Position numbers and translations under genes: made by a program. This document shows positions 5,483 through 12,267 of a DNA stretch of 12,267 nucleotides, one piece after another (the stretch's first letter is position 1; every line of letters begins with the position of its first letter). A model generated the notes under the pieces. The model did not search any database. It saw only the letters and a program-made list of their open reading frames with translations, and was not told the origin of the DNA. The stretch is from assembly GCA_964353115.1 (NCBI GenBank), contig CAYGUI010000038.1:1-12267 (forward strand), read 5' to 3'. The stretch is from CAYGUI01 sp964353115. Its GTDB lineage: Bacteria > Pseudomonadota > Gammaproteobacteria > JAGOUU01.

Positions 5483-6926
5483 TTGTACCACCAACGGTTA
5501 ATTCATCAATTTTAAGAGTAGGTTGACCAACGCCAACTGGAACACTTTGGCCGTCTTTGCCACAAGTTCCCATGCCATCATCAAGTTGTAGATTATTTCC
5601 AACCATTGAGACTTTGTTTAATGCGGTTAAGCCATCTCCTATCAAAGTTACGCCTTTTACGGGGGTGGTAATTTTTCCATCTTCTATTAGATAAGCTTCG
5701 CTTGCGCAGAATACGAATTTGCCAGAAGTAATATCAACTTGTCCACCGCTAAAATTTGCGGCATAAATACCTTTTTTAACTGACGCTATTATTTCTTCAT
5801 GGCTATGATTTCCAGCGCGCATATAAGTATTAGTCATGCGCGGTAAAGTGGGGCTAGCATAAGATTCTCGTCGGCCATTACCAGTTGATTGCACGCCCAT
5901 AAGTTTGGCGTTTAATTTGTCTTGCATGTAGCCTTTTAAAATACCATTTTCGATTAATACAGTTTCTTGAGTTTGCACTCCTTCATCATCAATATTTAAT
6001 GATCCGCGACGCTTTTCAATATTGCCTTGATCAACAATAGTGCATAGTGGATTAGCTACTTGCTCACCAATTCTATCCGTGAAAACCGAAGTTTTTTTGC
6101 GATTAAAATCTCCTTCGAGGCCATGGCCAACTGCTTCGTGTAATAAAATTCCTGGCCAACCAGCGCCTAAAACTACGGGCATAACACCAGCAGGGGCATC
6201 AACAGCTTCTAAATTTATCAGTGCCTCGCGTACAGCTTTTTCAGCTAATACTAAATGTTTTTCAGAATCTAGCAGAGTTTTATAATCATAACGTCCACCG
6301 CCGCCAGCAAAACCCGATTCCCGTCTGCCATTTTGCTCAGTAATAACATGAATGCTAAGGCGAACTAATGGACGCACATCAGGAATAAGCAAACCATCGT
6401 TGTTCATAATTAAAACAGCTTCAAAACTCGCGCCAAGAGAAACTTCTACAGATTTAACTCTTGGATCTTGTGCTCGCGCGTGTTTGTCTATTTGACTTAG
6501 TACTTTTATTTTTTCAGCTTCAGAAATAGAGTCCAGAGGATTGAGATTTGGGTATAAATTTAAATTTTTTGCATTAATTTGGTTATTAATAGCAATTTTT
6601 TTATCTTGATTATGCGTGGCAATGCTGCGTGCAGCTGTTGCGGCATCTAATAAATTATGTAAATTAATGTTGTCAGAATAGGCAAAGCCAGTTTTATCTT
6701 CTGAAATAGCGCGAATGCCGGCGCCGCGAGTAATATCAAATCCTGCATCTTTAACTTTACCATCTTCTAAGTGCCAGCTTTCAGAGAATGAAGCTTGAAA
6801 ATAAATATCAGCAAGATCAATGCTTGGTGACATGATTTTACTCATTATTTTCTCAAGAGCTGAGGTGGTTAAATCGCTGGGACTAAGTAATAAATTTTGA
6901 ATAATATCTGAATTATTTGGGAGCAT
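5475..6926 (-). CDS. tldD: Zinc metalloprotease TldD
   Basis: TldD is the catalytic subunit of the TldD/TldE peptidase. The 483 residues match the usual length of about 481. The zinc site is visible as HEAVGHGLEGDFNR, with H263, E264 and H268 forming HExxxH, plus the conserved cysteine C455 in GTCGKDGQSVPVGVGQPTLK. Other family blocks are SGFAGGGGRYDY (204-215), NGRRESYASPTLPRMTNTYM (350-369) and the C-terminal DELTVGGT. The gene precedes pmbA and overlaps it, so both subunits are probably made from one transcript. The ATG at 6924-6926 has no Shine-Dalgarno sequence. Its 40-bp upstream gap is almost wholly a perfect inverted repeat that contains TATAAT on the coding strand at 6958-6963. No nearby RiPP precursor or toxin-antitoxin gene was seen, so a housekeeping role is likely. 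Confidence 0.96.
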   Translation of the reverse strand: MLPNNSDIIQNLLLSPSDLTTSALEKIMSKIMSPSIDLADIYFQASFSESWHLEDGKVKDAGFDITRGAGIRAISEDKTGFAYSDNINLHNLLDAATAARSIATHNQDKKIAINNQINAKNLNLYPNLNPLDSISEAEKIKVLSQIDKHARAQDPRVKSVEVSLGASFEAVLIMNNDGLLIPDVRPLVRLSIHVITEQNGRRESGFAGGGGRYDYKTLLDSEKHLVLAEKAVREALINLEAVDAPAGVMPVVLGAGWPGILLHEAVGHGLEGDFNRKKTSVFTDRIGEQVANPLCTIVDQGNIEKRRGSLNIDDEGVQTQETVLIENGILKGYMQDKLNAKLMGVQSTGNGRRESYASPTLPRMTNTYMRAGNHSHEEIIASVKKGIYAANFSGGQVDITSGKFVFCASEAYLIEDGKITTPVKGVTLIGDGLTALNKVSMVGNNLQLDDGMGTCGKDGQSVPVGVGQPTLKIDELTVGGTNV

Positions 6927-6930
6927 GATT

Positions 6931-6966
6931 TAGTATAATTTTTAAAAAGTTTAAAAAATTATACTA
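6931..6966. repeat. Perfect 13-bp inverted repeat filling the J-domain gene/tldD gap
   Basis: TAGTATAATTTTT (6931-6943) and AAAAATTATACTA (6954-6966) are exact reverse complements around a 10-nt centre. The repeat starts immediately after the stop codon of the upstream gene and ends 4 bp before the tldD ATG. It has no G/C-rich stem, so it would be a poor intrinsic terminator. Both arms hold a TATAAT, one per strand, which suggests a promoter or operator site for tldD-pmbA. Confidence 0.75.
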
Positions 6967-7638
6967 TCATCTTGGTCTTGGCGCTGGGGTATTTTTAGCA
7001 AGTTTTTCTAAATTTTGTATTAAAGCAGCTCCAGTTGTCGTTAATGCTGAGCCTTTTTGTAAAGTAGAGCTTCTTATATCAACACCATTGTCTTTTAGAG
7101 TTTTTGTAATATCTTTTATTGTTGAATTAGAATTTTTTAGATTATAAATAGCATTCTCAACAGCTCTCTGTTTTTTATCTAATAATGGTCCCTCATGCAT
7201 TGCTCTGGTTGTTTTTAATATTCTGCTATTACTACTTAAGTGAGTGAGATATTTTTCAAGATATTCAAGAGCTTTTTTCTCATTTTTATTAATAGATTTT
7301 TCTGCTGGGCGTGCTGCAGGTACAGGGGATGGAGGAGCTTGAGAATATATTTTTAGCCCTAATTTATCAGCAAAATCGTCATAATGATTTTTAAGTTGTG
7401 AAATATTTTCATTATTAGGCTCTTTAAAAACATTCTTTAACGACGTAGCATAATTGAACCATTTACTAGCTAAATCTTTATCTTCAAATTTGGTTTTATC
7501 AGGGTGTAACATAAGTGCGTTTTCACGGTGCCACTTATCTACAGATTTTCCTTGCAACAAATTTTCACCATGCTTTTGCACGTTGTCAATGCTAAAGTAA
7601 TTTAAAAAATTTTTGGCATGATCGTATATAGTATTCAT
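6967..7638 (-). CDS. Divergent J-domain-like protein (HPD motif), 223 aa
   Basis: The N-terminal 75 residues look like a degenerate DnaJ domain. A basic helix KWHRENALML leads into HPDK, with H45-P46-D47 as the invariant tripeptide, and a third helix follows at about 54-71 (KDLASKWFNYATSLKNVF). The family role would be to stimulate Hsp70 (DnaK) ATPase activity and hand over clients. No Gly/Phe-rich region, zinc fingers or DnaJ C-terminal domain are present. Instead there is a Pro/Ala linker (SQAPPSPVPAARPAE, about 99-113), a helical region, and a tail reading STLQKGSALTTTGAALIQ then ending PAPRPR. It is therefore a type III-like J protein, perhaps a specialised cochaperone or secreted factor. 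There is no signal peptide or membrane span. The ATG at 7636-7638 lacks a Shine-Dalgarno sequence but has a plausible promoter 24 bp upstream. Confidence 0.75.
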   Translation of the reverse strand: MNTIYDHAKNFLNYFSIDNVQKHGENLLQGKSVDKWHRENALMLHPDKTKFEDKDLASKWFNYATSLKNVFKEPNNENISQLKNHYDDFADKLGLKIYSQAPPSPVPAARPAEKSINKNEKKALEYLEKYLTHLSSNSRILKTTRAMHEGPLLDKKQRAVENAIYNLKNSNSTIKDITKTLKDNGVDIRSSTLQKGSALTTTGAALIQNLEKLAKNTPAPRPR

Positions 7639-7661
7639 AATTATTATTGTTTTATGTTAGT

Positions 7662-7690
7662 TATATAGTAACTTATGAATGTTAATACAA
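7662..7690 (-). promoter_or_regulatory. Candidate promoter of the J-domain-like gene
   Basis: On the minus strand, TTGTAT (7685-7690) and TATATA (7662-7667) are separated by exactly 17 bp. Transcription would start near 7655, leaving a leader of about 17 nt. The rest of the gap to anmK holds only a short palindrome, ATTGA-GTTAAA-TCAAT (7713-7728), of unknown meaning. Confidence 0.5.
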
Positions 7691-7753
7691 CATTAAATTT
7701 AGGCGATAATTTATTGAGTTAAATCAATGTTATATTGATATGAAAGAAGGTTT

Positions 7754-8872
7754 TTATATGCTTTTTAAATAAAGTCCACCCAACAGGGTGCTTTCTTTGC
7801 TGCCAGAAATTTTAGTTAAATCAAATTTAATTTTGTGAATATGACAATACGCAAGCCAGGAAAAAGCGCTGGCTTCAACTAATTGTGGATCAATACCTAA
7901 CTCATTGGTGGTATTTAAATTAATTTTTGTAAAATGCTTAATGCGGCTTAATAAATATTTATTTTTAGCACCGCCACCACAAATATAAATTTCATCAATA
8001 TTATGGCAAAAAGATCGTAAAGCAATATTTATACTCTCAGCTGTAAATTCGCATAATGTTGCTTGAATGTCTTCTGGAGCTAAATTTAAATTTTGAATAT
8101 TTTTATTTAAATAATCCAAATTAAATATTTCACGTCCCGTGCTTTTAGGTGGTTTTTTAGTGAAAAAAGTATTATTTAATAATTTACTTAATAAATTTTG
8201 ATTAACCTTGCCAGATTTAGCCCAATTGCCGTTATTATCAAAATTTTTATTTAAATTTTGTTGAGCCCAAAGGTCCATTAAAGTATTTCCCGGCCCAGTA
8301 TCAAAGCCCAATAAATTATTATTTTTTTCAAGATAACTAATATTAGCAATGCCGCCAATATTTATAATCGCACGATTTTTTTTGTCATTACGAAAAGCGA
8401 CATCATGAAAAACTGGCACGAGTGGCGCACCTTGACCGCCAAGAGCTATATCGCGACGTCTAAAATCACAAACTGTGTCGATGTTTGTTAAAGCAGAAAT
8501 TATGTTCGGATCACCTAATTGAATGCTAAATGGCAAGTTATGATCTGGCGCATGAAAAACTGTTTGGCCATGACAGCCAATTGCAGCAATATCAGAATTG
8601 CTTAGTTTATTTTTTTTAATTAATTTATTAACAGCTTTGGCATAAACTTGGCCGAGTTTAGTATCAACTTCACCAAATTCAAGAAAGCTGTGTAAATCTT
8701 TATTAATTAAATTATTTATTTTATTTTTTAAATCATTACTAAATTTTTCATGCGATGAGCTAATTATTTGTGGAATTTTTTTATGATTTTTTATTTCAGC
8801 TAATACTAAATCAATGCCATCACAGCTGGTCCCAGACATAATCCCTATGTATAAATTTGATTTTTTCATCAT
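7754..8872 (-). CDS. anmK: Anhydro-N-acetylmuramic acid kinase AnmK
   Basis: AnmK hydrolyses the 1,6-anhydro ring of anhMurNAc and phosphorylates it to MurNAc-6-phosphate, in cytoplasmic recycling of cell wall sugar. The 372 residues match the family length (369 in E. coli). Motifs seen: GIMSGTSCDGID (10-21, ATP-binding loop), GCHGQTVFHAP, FRRRDIALGGQGAPLVPVFH, INIGGIANISYL, GFDTGPGNTLMDLW (with the proposed catalytic aspartate), and ICGGGAKN followed near the end by EASAFSWLA. The start overlaps the mepM stop codon in an ATGA arrangement, so translation is probably coupled. A second ATG is the next codon. mepM upstream cuts murein and anmK recycles its breakdown products, so the pairing makes functional sense. 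No clear terminator follows. Confidence 0.97.
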   Translation of the reverse strand: MMKKSNLYIGIMSGTSCDGIDLVLAEIKNHKKIPQIISSSHEKFSNDLKNKINNLINKDLHSFLEFGEVDTKLGQVYAKAVNKLIKKNKLSNSDIAAIGCHGQTVFHAPDHNLPFSIQLGDPNIISALTNIDTVCDFRRRDIALGGQGAPLVPVFHDVAFRNDKKNRAIINIGGIANISYLEKNNNLLGFDTGPGNTLMDLWAQQNLNKNFDNNGNWAKSGKVNQNLLSKLLNNTFFTKKPPKSTGREIFNLDYLNKNIQNLNLAPEDIQATLCEFTAESINIALRSFCHNIDEIYICGGGAKNKYLLSRIKHFTKINLNTTNELGIDPQLVEASAFSWLAYCHIHKIKFDLTKISGSKESTLLGGLYLKSI

Positions 8873-10257
8873 GCTTTTGCTATTGAACGGTGAATATTAA
8901 CTTGTGCTAAGTAATTACGCATAATCATATTAAAATCTGTTGATTTAGCGTGGCTAATTGGTTTTGCATTGGGCAATTGTACTTTTAACGGATCTTGACG
9001 CTCCCCCAAAATTTTAAATTCATAATGCAAATGTGGTCCAGTTGCAAGCCCGGTTTTTCCAACATAGCCAATTATTTGTCCTTGCTTAACTGTTGATCCG
9101 GTTTGTAAATTTTTTGCGTATGAGTTCATATGGCCATAAAGAGATGTATATTTATTACCGTGAGAAATTACGATTGCTTTACCATAACCGCCTTTACGCC
9201 CTAAGAAAGTAATTTTTCCATCACCTGTTGCTTTAATTGGTGTGCCAAGCGGTGCGGCATAGTCAACGCCATGATGGGCGCGAATGCGATGCAAAATAGG
9301 ATGATCACGTTGTAGTGAAAAATATGAGCTAATTCGTGTAAATTTTACCGGATTTCTAATAAACGCTTTGCGTAAATTGTTGCCATCAGGATCATAATAT
9401 TCATAATTACCATTAGCATTTAAAAAACGCATAGCAGTTAATCTTTTTTTGCCATTAATGTCGATAAACAAAATAGGCCCTTGCGATACTTTCTCGCCAT
9501 TAACATATTTTTCTTTATACAACAGTTCAATCATATCTCCAGGATGTAAATCTTGTGAAAAGTCGATATCCCAGGCAAAAATGTCAGCAATGTCTAATAC
9601 AATATTAGAATCTATGCCGGCGCGCGAGGCATCTTCAAATAAAGAAGAGTTAATGCTTATTTGTGCATAATTAGTTTTTATATCGACAGGATATTCAGTT
9701 GTGGCAAATTCAAAAGAATCATCAGTATTTTTCTGTGCTAAAACATTTTTCTCTAAATCAACATCCATTTTGATTGCGACAAATTCATTGTTGAGAAATC
9801 CAAATAAAATTTTGTCATTTTTTTGTAAACTTGATAGTTTTTGAGTCAATTCATTTTTGTTTTTAAGAAGTTCAACCATTAATTTTATTGGAATATTCTG
9901 GTTTTTAAATAATGTATAAAGGCTTTGATTTGGTTTTACAGTTATATCTTTCCAAATTATTTCTTGTTTATTGTTGTTAATTTCTTTTTCTATTTCTAGA
10001 TCTTCTTTTTTAACAATCTCTTCTTTAGCGGGGATGATGATTTCTTGGTTTTCGACTAAAGCTTTTGGTTTTGCACTATCAATTTTTTGTGGCTTCATCA
10101 ATATTATGATAATTGTAAGAAGCATTATAAAAGCTATAGATAGTGAGATTAATATATTTTTATTGATCGCGATATCTATATTTTTAGCGGTGCGGCTCAA
10201 ATCTGCCATGATAAGGCCATGCTTTTTATTTTTAAGGCTATTATTAGTACGAGGCAT
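8869..10257 (-). CDS. mepM: Membrane-anchored M23 murein endopeptidase, MepM (YebA)-like
   Basis: Family members cleave peptide cross-links in peptidoglycan to allow wall growth. The 462 residues hold, in order: a cytoplasmic N-terminus; one membrane span (about 34-54, rich in Ile/Leu); a Lys/Glu-rich periplasmic linker; an OapA/LysM-like domain (about 103-165, DITVKPNQSLYTLFKNQNIP); a middle domain; and the LytM/M23 catalytic domain (about 310-428). Zinc ligands are visible as H328-x3-D332 (HHGVD) and H409/H411 in GPHLHYEF, so the enzyme should be active. The first ATG (10255-10257) is adopted; M17 (MADLSRTAKN) would also keep the membrane span, and neither has a Shine-Dalgarno sequence. It is the first gene of a two-gene unit with anmK, divergent from tyrS, an arrangement shared with Pseudomonas. 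Confidence 0.94.
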   Translation of the reverse strand: MPRTNNSLKNKKHGLIMADLSRTAKNIDIAINKNILISLSIAFIMLLTIIIILMKPQKIDSAKPKALVENQEIIIPAKEEIVKKEDLEIEKEINNNKQEIIWKDITVKPNQSLYTLFKNQNIPIKLMVELLKNKNELTQKLSSLQKNDKILFGFLNNEFVAIKMDVDLEKNVLAQKNTDDSFEFATTEYPVDIKTNYAQISINSSLFEDASRAGIDSNIVLDIADIFAWDIDFSQDLHPGDMIELLYKEKYVNGEKVSQGPILFIDINGKKRLTAMRFLNANGNYEYYDPDGNNLRKAFIRNPVKFTRISSYFSLQRDHPILHRIRAHHGVDYAAPLGTPIKATGDGKITFLGRKGGYGKAIVISHGNKYTSLYGHMNSYAKNLQTGSTVKQGQIIGYVGKTGLATGPHLHYEFKILGERQDPLKVQLPNAKPISHAKSTDFNMIMRNYLAQVNIHRSIAKA

Positions 10258-10282
10258 TATTCTGTAATCTATCTCATGATGA

Positions 10283-10292
10283 TATAATTATA
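10283..10292. promoter_or_regulatory. Overlapping divergent -10 boxes for tyrS (+) and mepM (-)
   Basis: The sequence TATAATTATA contains a perfect TATAAT on the + strand (10283-10288) and another on the - strand (10287-10292), sharing two bases. Predicted starts are near 10295 (tyrS, leader about 34 nt) and near 10280 (mepM, leader about 23 nt). The -35 regions are weak on both sides. Confidence 0.55.
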
Positions 10293-10328
10293 GCCGAATT
10301 CGACTCAAAAATTTTATAGTTTATTAAT

Positions 10329-11513
10329 ATGCAAGACATTATAGAAGATATCGCACGTGGTTGTGATGAAATTATTTCCCAAGAACAATTAGTTGAAAAA
10401 CTAAAAAAAAATAGGCCATTGAAAATAAAGGCAGGGTTTGATCCAACTGCACCAGATTTGCATTTGGGCCATACAGTTTTGATTAATAAGTTAAAGCAGC
10501 TGCAAGATATGGGTCATGAAATATATTTTGTGATTGGTGATTTTACCGCGATGATTGGTGATCCAACTGGTAAAAATATTACTCGTAAGCCGTTAACGCG
10601 TGAAGAAGTTCTAGAGCACGCCAAAACTTATCAGGAGCAAATTTTTAAAATCTTAGATCCAACTAAAACGGAAATTATTTTTAACTCTTCTTTATTAGCT
10701 GGAAAATCTGCAGATGATATTGTTCGTCTTGCATCACAATATACAGTTGCACGAATGCTCGAGCGCGATGATTTTAGTAAACGATATAAATCAGGCCAGT
10801 CGATTTCTATTCATGAATTTTTATACCCACTATTTCAAGGCCAAGATTCTGTCGAGTTAAAAGCTGACATTGAACTTGGTGGTACTGATCAAAAATTTAA
10901 TTTATTAGTCGGGCGTGAATTACAACGTCAGGCACAGCAAGAGCAACAAGTAGTTATTACTATGCCATTGCTCGAGGGATTGGATGGCGTTAAAAAAATG
11001 TCAAAGTCTTTAGGAAATTATATTGGCATTGCGGATGAGCCGTCTGACATGTTCGGAAAAATTATGTCAATTAGTGATGATTTAATGTGGCGTTATTATG
11101 AGTTGTTAAGTTTCAGATCAACAGGTGATATTGAATACTTTAAACAGCAAGCAAAAGAAGGCGCTAATCCAAAAGATATAAAAATTGAATTAGCAATGGA
11201 ATTGGTTACAAGATTCCATGGTTTGGAGCAAGCGCAAAAAGCGGCGGAAGAATTTTCTAATCGTTTTGCGAAAGGGCAATTGCCAGATGAAATTCCTGAA
11301 ATGAAACTTGATGTTGGTGCAGGTCTTGCTATTGCCAATGTCTTAAAAGAAGCTGGATTAACATCTAGCACTTCCGATTCTTTGCGCATGATAAAACAAG
11401 GCGCAGTAAAAATTAATGGCGAAAAATTAGAAGATAAGGATTATTTAGTAACAGCTAAGCAAGAATTAGTTATTCAAGTTGGCAAAAGAAAAATAGTTAA
11501 AGTAATAACATAA
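10329..11513 (+). CDS. tyrS: Tyrosyl-tRNA synthetase
   Basis: This enzyme attaches tyrosine to tRNA(Tyr). The class I signatures are HLGH (45-48, the HIGH motif) and KMSKS (223-227). Between them are FDPTAPDLHLGH, IGDFTAMIGDPTG (69-81), FLYPLFQGQDSV (164-175) and ELGGTDQKFNLL (182-193). The C-terminal 60 or so residues form an S4-type RNA-binding domain (SDSLRMIKQGAVKINGEK). At 394 residues it fits the shorter TyrZ-type synthetase found in Pseudomonas and many other bacteria, rather than the 424-residue E. coli TyrS. The ATG at 10329 has no Shine-Dalgarno sequence. The promoter is shared back to back with mepM. No T-box leader, in keeping with a proteobacterium, and no clear terminator were seen downstream. 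Confidence 0.97.
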   Translation: MQDIIEDIARGCDEIISQEQLVEKLKKNRPLKIKAGFDPTAPDLHLGHTVLINKLKQLQDMGHEIYFVIGDFTAMIGDPTGKNITRKPLTREEVLEHAKTYQEQIFKILDPTKTEIIFNSSLLAGKSADDIVRLASQYTVARMLERDDFSKRYKSGQSISIHEFLYPLFQGQDSVELKADIELGGTDQKFNLLVGRELQRQAQQEQQVVITMPLLEGLDGVKKMSKSLGNYIGIADEPSDMFGKIMSISDDLMWRYYELLSFRSTGDIEYFKQQAKEGANPKDIKIELAMELVTRFHGLEQAQKAAEEFSNRFAKGQLPDEIPEMKLDVGAGLAIANVLKEAGLTSSTSDSLRMIKQGAVKINGEKLEDKDYLVTAKQELVIQVGKRKIVKVIT

Positions 11514-11589
11514 GCAAGAAAGGTTGCATATTTTATTTTCTCAAGGTTAATATAGAAATGTAGTTATGGATAGATAACTTATATAACCT

Positions 11590-11596
11590 AAGGAGG
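11590..11596 (+). promoter_or_regulatory. Strong Shine-Dalgarno sequence
   Basis: AAGGAGG lies 5 bp before the ATG at 11602, matching the anti-Shine-Dalgarno consensus. It fixes the start of the 175-aa gene and stands out because the other gene starts in this window lack a clear Shine-Dalgarno sequence. Confidence 0.85.
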
Positions 11597-11601
11597 GGAA
11601 T

Positions 11602-12129
11602 ATGCAAGGATTTGATCAAGAGCGTAAATCTTCATTACCACCAGTTCCTGAGCGTCGTATGTCTTTCGTTCGTGCTGCACAAGCTGCAGCAGCGGCAGCT
11701 AAGGATCCAGAAATAGCACAACAAGAAAAATATAATAACTGTATAGAAACAGTTGCTAGATTAATCTTATTTAGGTCATTAAACACTTCCAATCCTGAGA
11801 AAATTGAATTGCCTTTCAATAAAGCATTAAAAGAAATGATTGATACGGAATTAAAAGAGAAGTTTACTCCTTATTCTTTTGTTAGTTTGGAGTATTTAGC
11901 AATGCATTGTATCTGGGTTGAATTAGATAAATCGATTAAATATAAAAGCGGTGATCAAGTTGTTGATGAAGATGATGAAGCATCTACGAAATTTGAAAAA
12001 TTAAGAAAAGAAATTATTAGTAACACAATGATTGAATTTAATCGTGGGTTATTAGCTGTAGACAAAGGTGATCTTGGAAAAGTAAGAAGAAGAAGCTTAA
12101 AAGACATAATGCCGGGGCCAAAATTATAA
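11602..12129 (+). CDS. Unrecognised 175-residue protein
   Basis: I do not recognise a family. The protein opens with a polar, Pro-containing segment (SSLPPVPERR), then an alanine-rich helix (RAAQAAAAAAKD, about 24-35). A mixed helical domain follows from about 40 to 155, with the motif YSFVSLEYLAMHCIWVELD near the centre and an acidic DEDDE cluster at about 122-126. The C-terminus is basic (KVRRRSLKD). There is no signal peptide or membrane segment, so it is presumably cytoplasmic or exported by a dedicated system. The start is firm because of the Shine-Dalgarno sequence. The 88-bp gap after tyrS shows no clear terminator, so it could be partly co-transcribed with tyrS. An rRNA promoter follows directly downstream. 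Confidence 0.78.
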   Translation: MQGFDQERKSSLPPVPERRMSFVRAAQAAAAAAKDPEIAQQEKYNNCIETVARLILFRSLNTSNPEKIELPFNKALKEMIDTELKEKFTPYSFVSLEYLAMHCIWVELDKSIKYKSGDQVVDEDDEASTKFEKLRKEIISNTMIEFNRGLLAVDKGDLGKVRRRSLKDIMPGPKL

Positions 12130-12130
12130 G

Positions 12131-12193
12131 TATAAGAATTTTTTTAAAAAAAATGAAAAAAACAGTTGACGTAGGAAATAGATGCGCTAAAAT
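12131..12193 (+). promoter_or_regulatory. rRNA operon promoter with UP-like A/T tracts
   Basis: TTGACG (12166-12171) and TAAAAT (12188-12193) are 16 bp apart, a near-consensus sigma-70 promoter. The 35 bp upstream consist almost only of A and T in phased runs, as in an UP element bound by the RNA polymerase alpha subunits. Transcription should start near 12200. The following leader identifies it as an rrn promoter. Confidence 0.82.
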
Positions 12194-12199
12194 ACCCAT

Positions 12200-12267
12200 C
12201 ACTGAAGCAGAAAATGTTCTTTAAAAATTAGATAAAACACAAGTGTGGGCACTTTGAAATTAAGTGA
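12200..12267 (+). promoter_or_regulatory. rRNA operon leader with boxA antitermination site
   Basis: TGTTCTTTAAAAA (12215-12227) matches boxA, the Nus-factor binding site that allows antitermination of rRNA transcription. It is followed by GTGTGGGCACT (12243-12253), the conserved block seen in E. coli rrn leaders as CTGTGTGGGCACT. AAGTG and CACTT around TGGG can form a small hairpin. The 16S gene itself is not in the window and should begin downstream. Confidence 0.85.

Noticed and set aside
4142..6926. tldD/pmbA as part of a peptide-antibiotic (RiPP) or toxin-antitoxin locus
   Set aside because: No precursor peptide, cyclase, transporter or antitoxin gene is visible on either side, so a housekeeping role is the simpler reading.
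9971..10267. 98-aa hydrophobic open frame on the + strand
   Set aside because: It is the mirror of the mepM N-terminus; the hydrophobicity comes from antisense reading of charged and membrane-span codons.
11514..11589. Possible tyrS terminator or small RNA in the gap before the 175-aa gene
   Set aside because: No stable hairpin with a T run and no convincing promoter could be made out.

Overview
The window is AT-rich chromosomal DNA from a gammaproteobacterium. YhdP, ErpA, the TldD/PmbA pair, AnmK, MepM, TyrS and the class A RNase P RNA all resemble gammaproteobacterial versions. The AT bias, the near absence of Shine-Dalgarno sequences, orphan proteins with an effector-like look and broken ancestral gene order together suggest a host-associated lineage such as the Legionellales. 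That placement is inference.

Layout. Positions 1-897 (+) hold the end of yhdP, which converges on and overlaps rsmH (872-1912, -). Upstream of rsmH on the same strand come rnpB (RNase P RNA, 1955-2323) and erpA (2341-2709). An unrecognised 392-aa gene follows (2754-3932, -), then a repeat-filled intergenic stretch (about 4004-4142), then the overlapping pmbA-tldD pair (4142-6926, -). Next are a small J-domain-like gene (6967-7638, -), anmK and mepM overlapping by 4 bp (7754-10257, -), and the divergent tyrS (10329-11513, +). A 175-aa unrecognised gene with an unusually strong ribosome binding site follows (11602-12129, +). The window ends in the promoter and antitermination leader of an rRNA operon (12131-12267), whose 16S gene must begin just outside.

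The genes are mostly housekeeping: 16S rRNA methylation and tRNA 5' processing (rsmH, rnpB), Fe-S cluster delivery (erpA), peptide proteolysis (tldD/pmbA), peptidoglycan remodelling and recycling (mepM, anmK), and tyrosine charging (tyrS).

The most striking signal is repeat invasion of essential genes. A GC-rich composite palindromic element of about 150 bp lies in frame inside rsmH and adds a segment of about 49 residues. A second copy lies after pmbA. An unrelated 28-bp palindrome of the ATTCCC-N8-GGGAAT type occurs twice: once 4 bp upstream of the rsmH start codon, and once inside rnpB, where it forms the distal P3 hairpin of RNase P RNA. This parallels the Rickettsia palindromic elements, which also sit inside functional genes, but the sequences are different.
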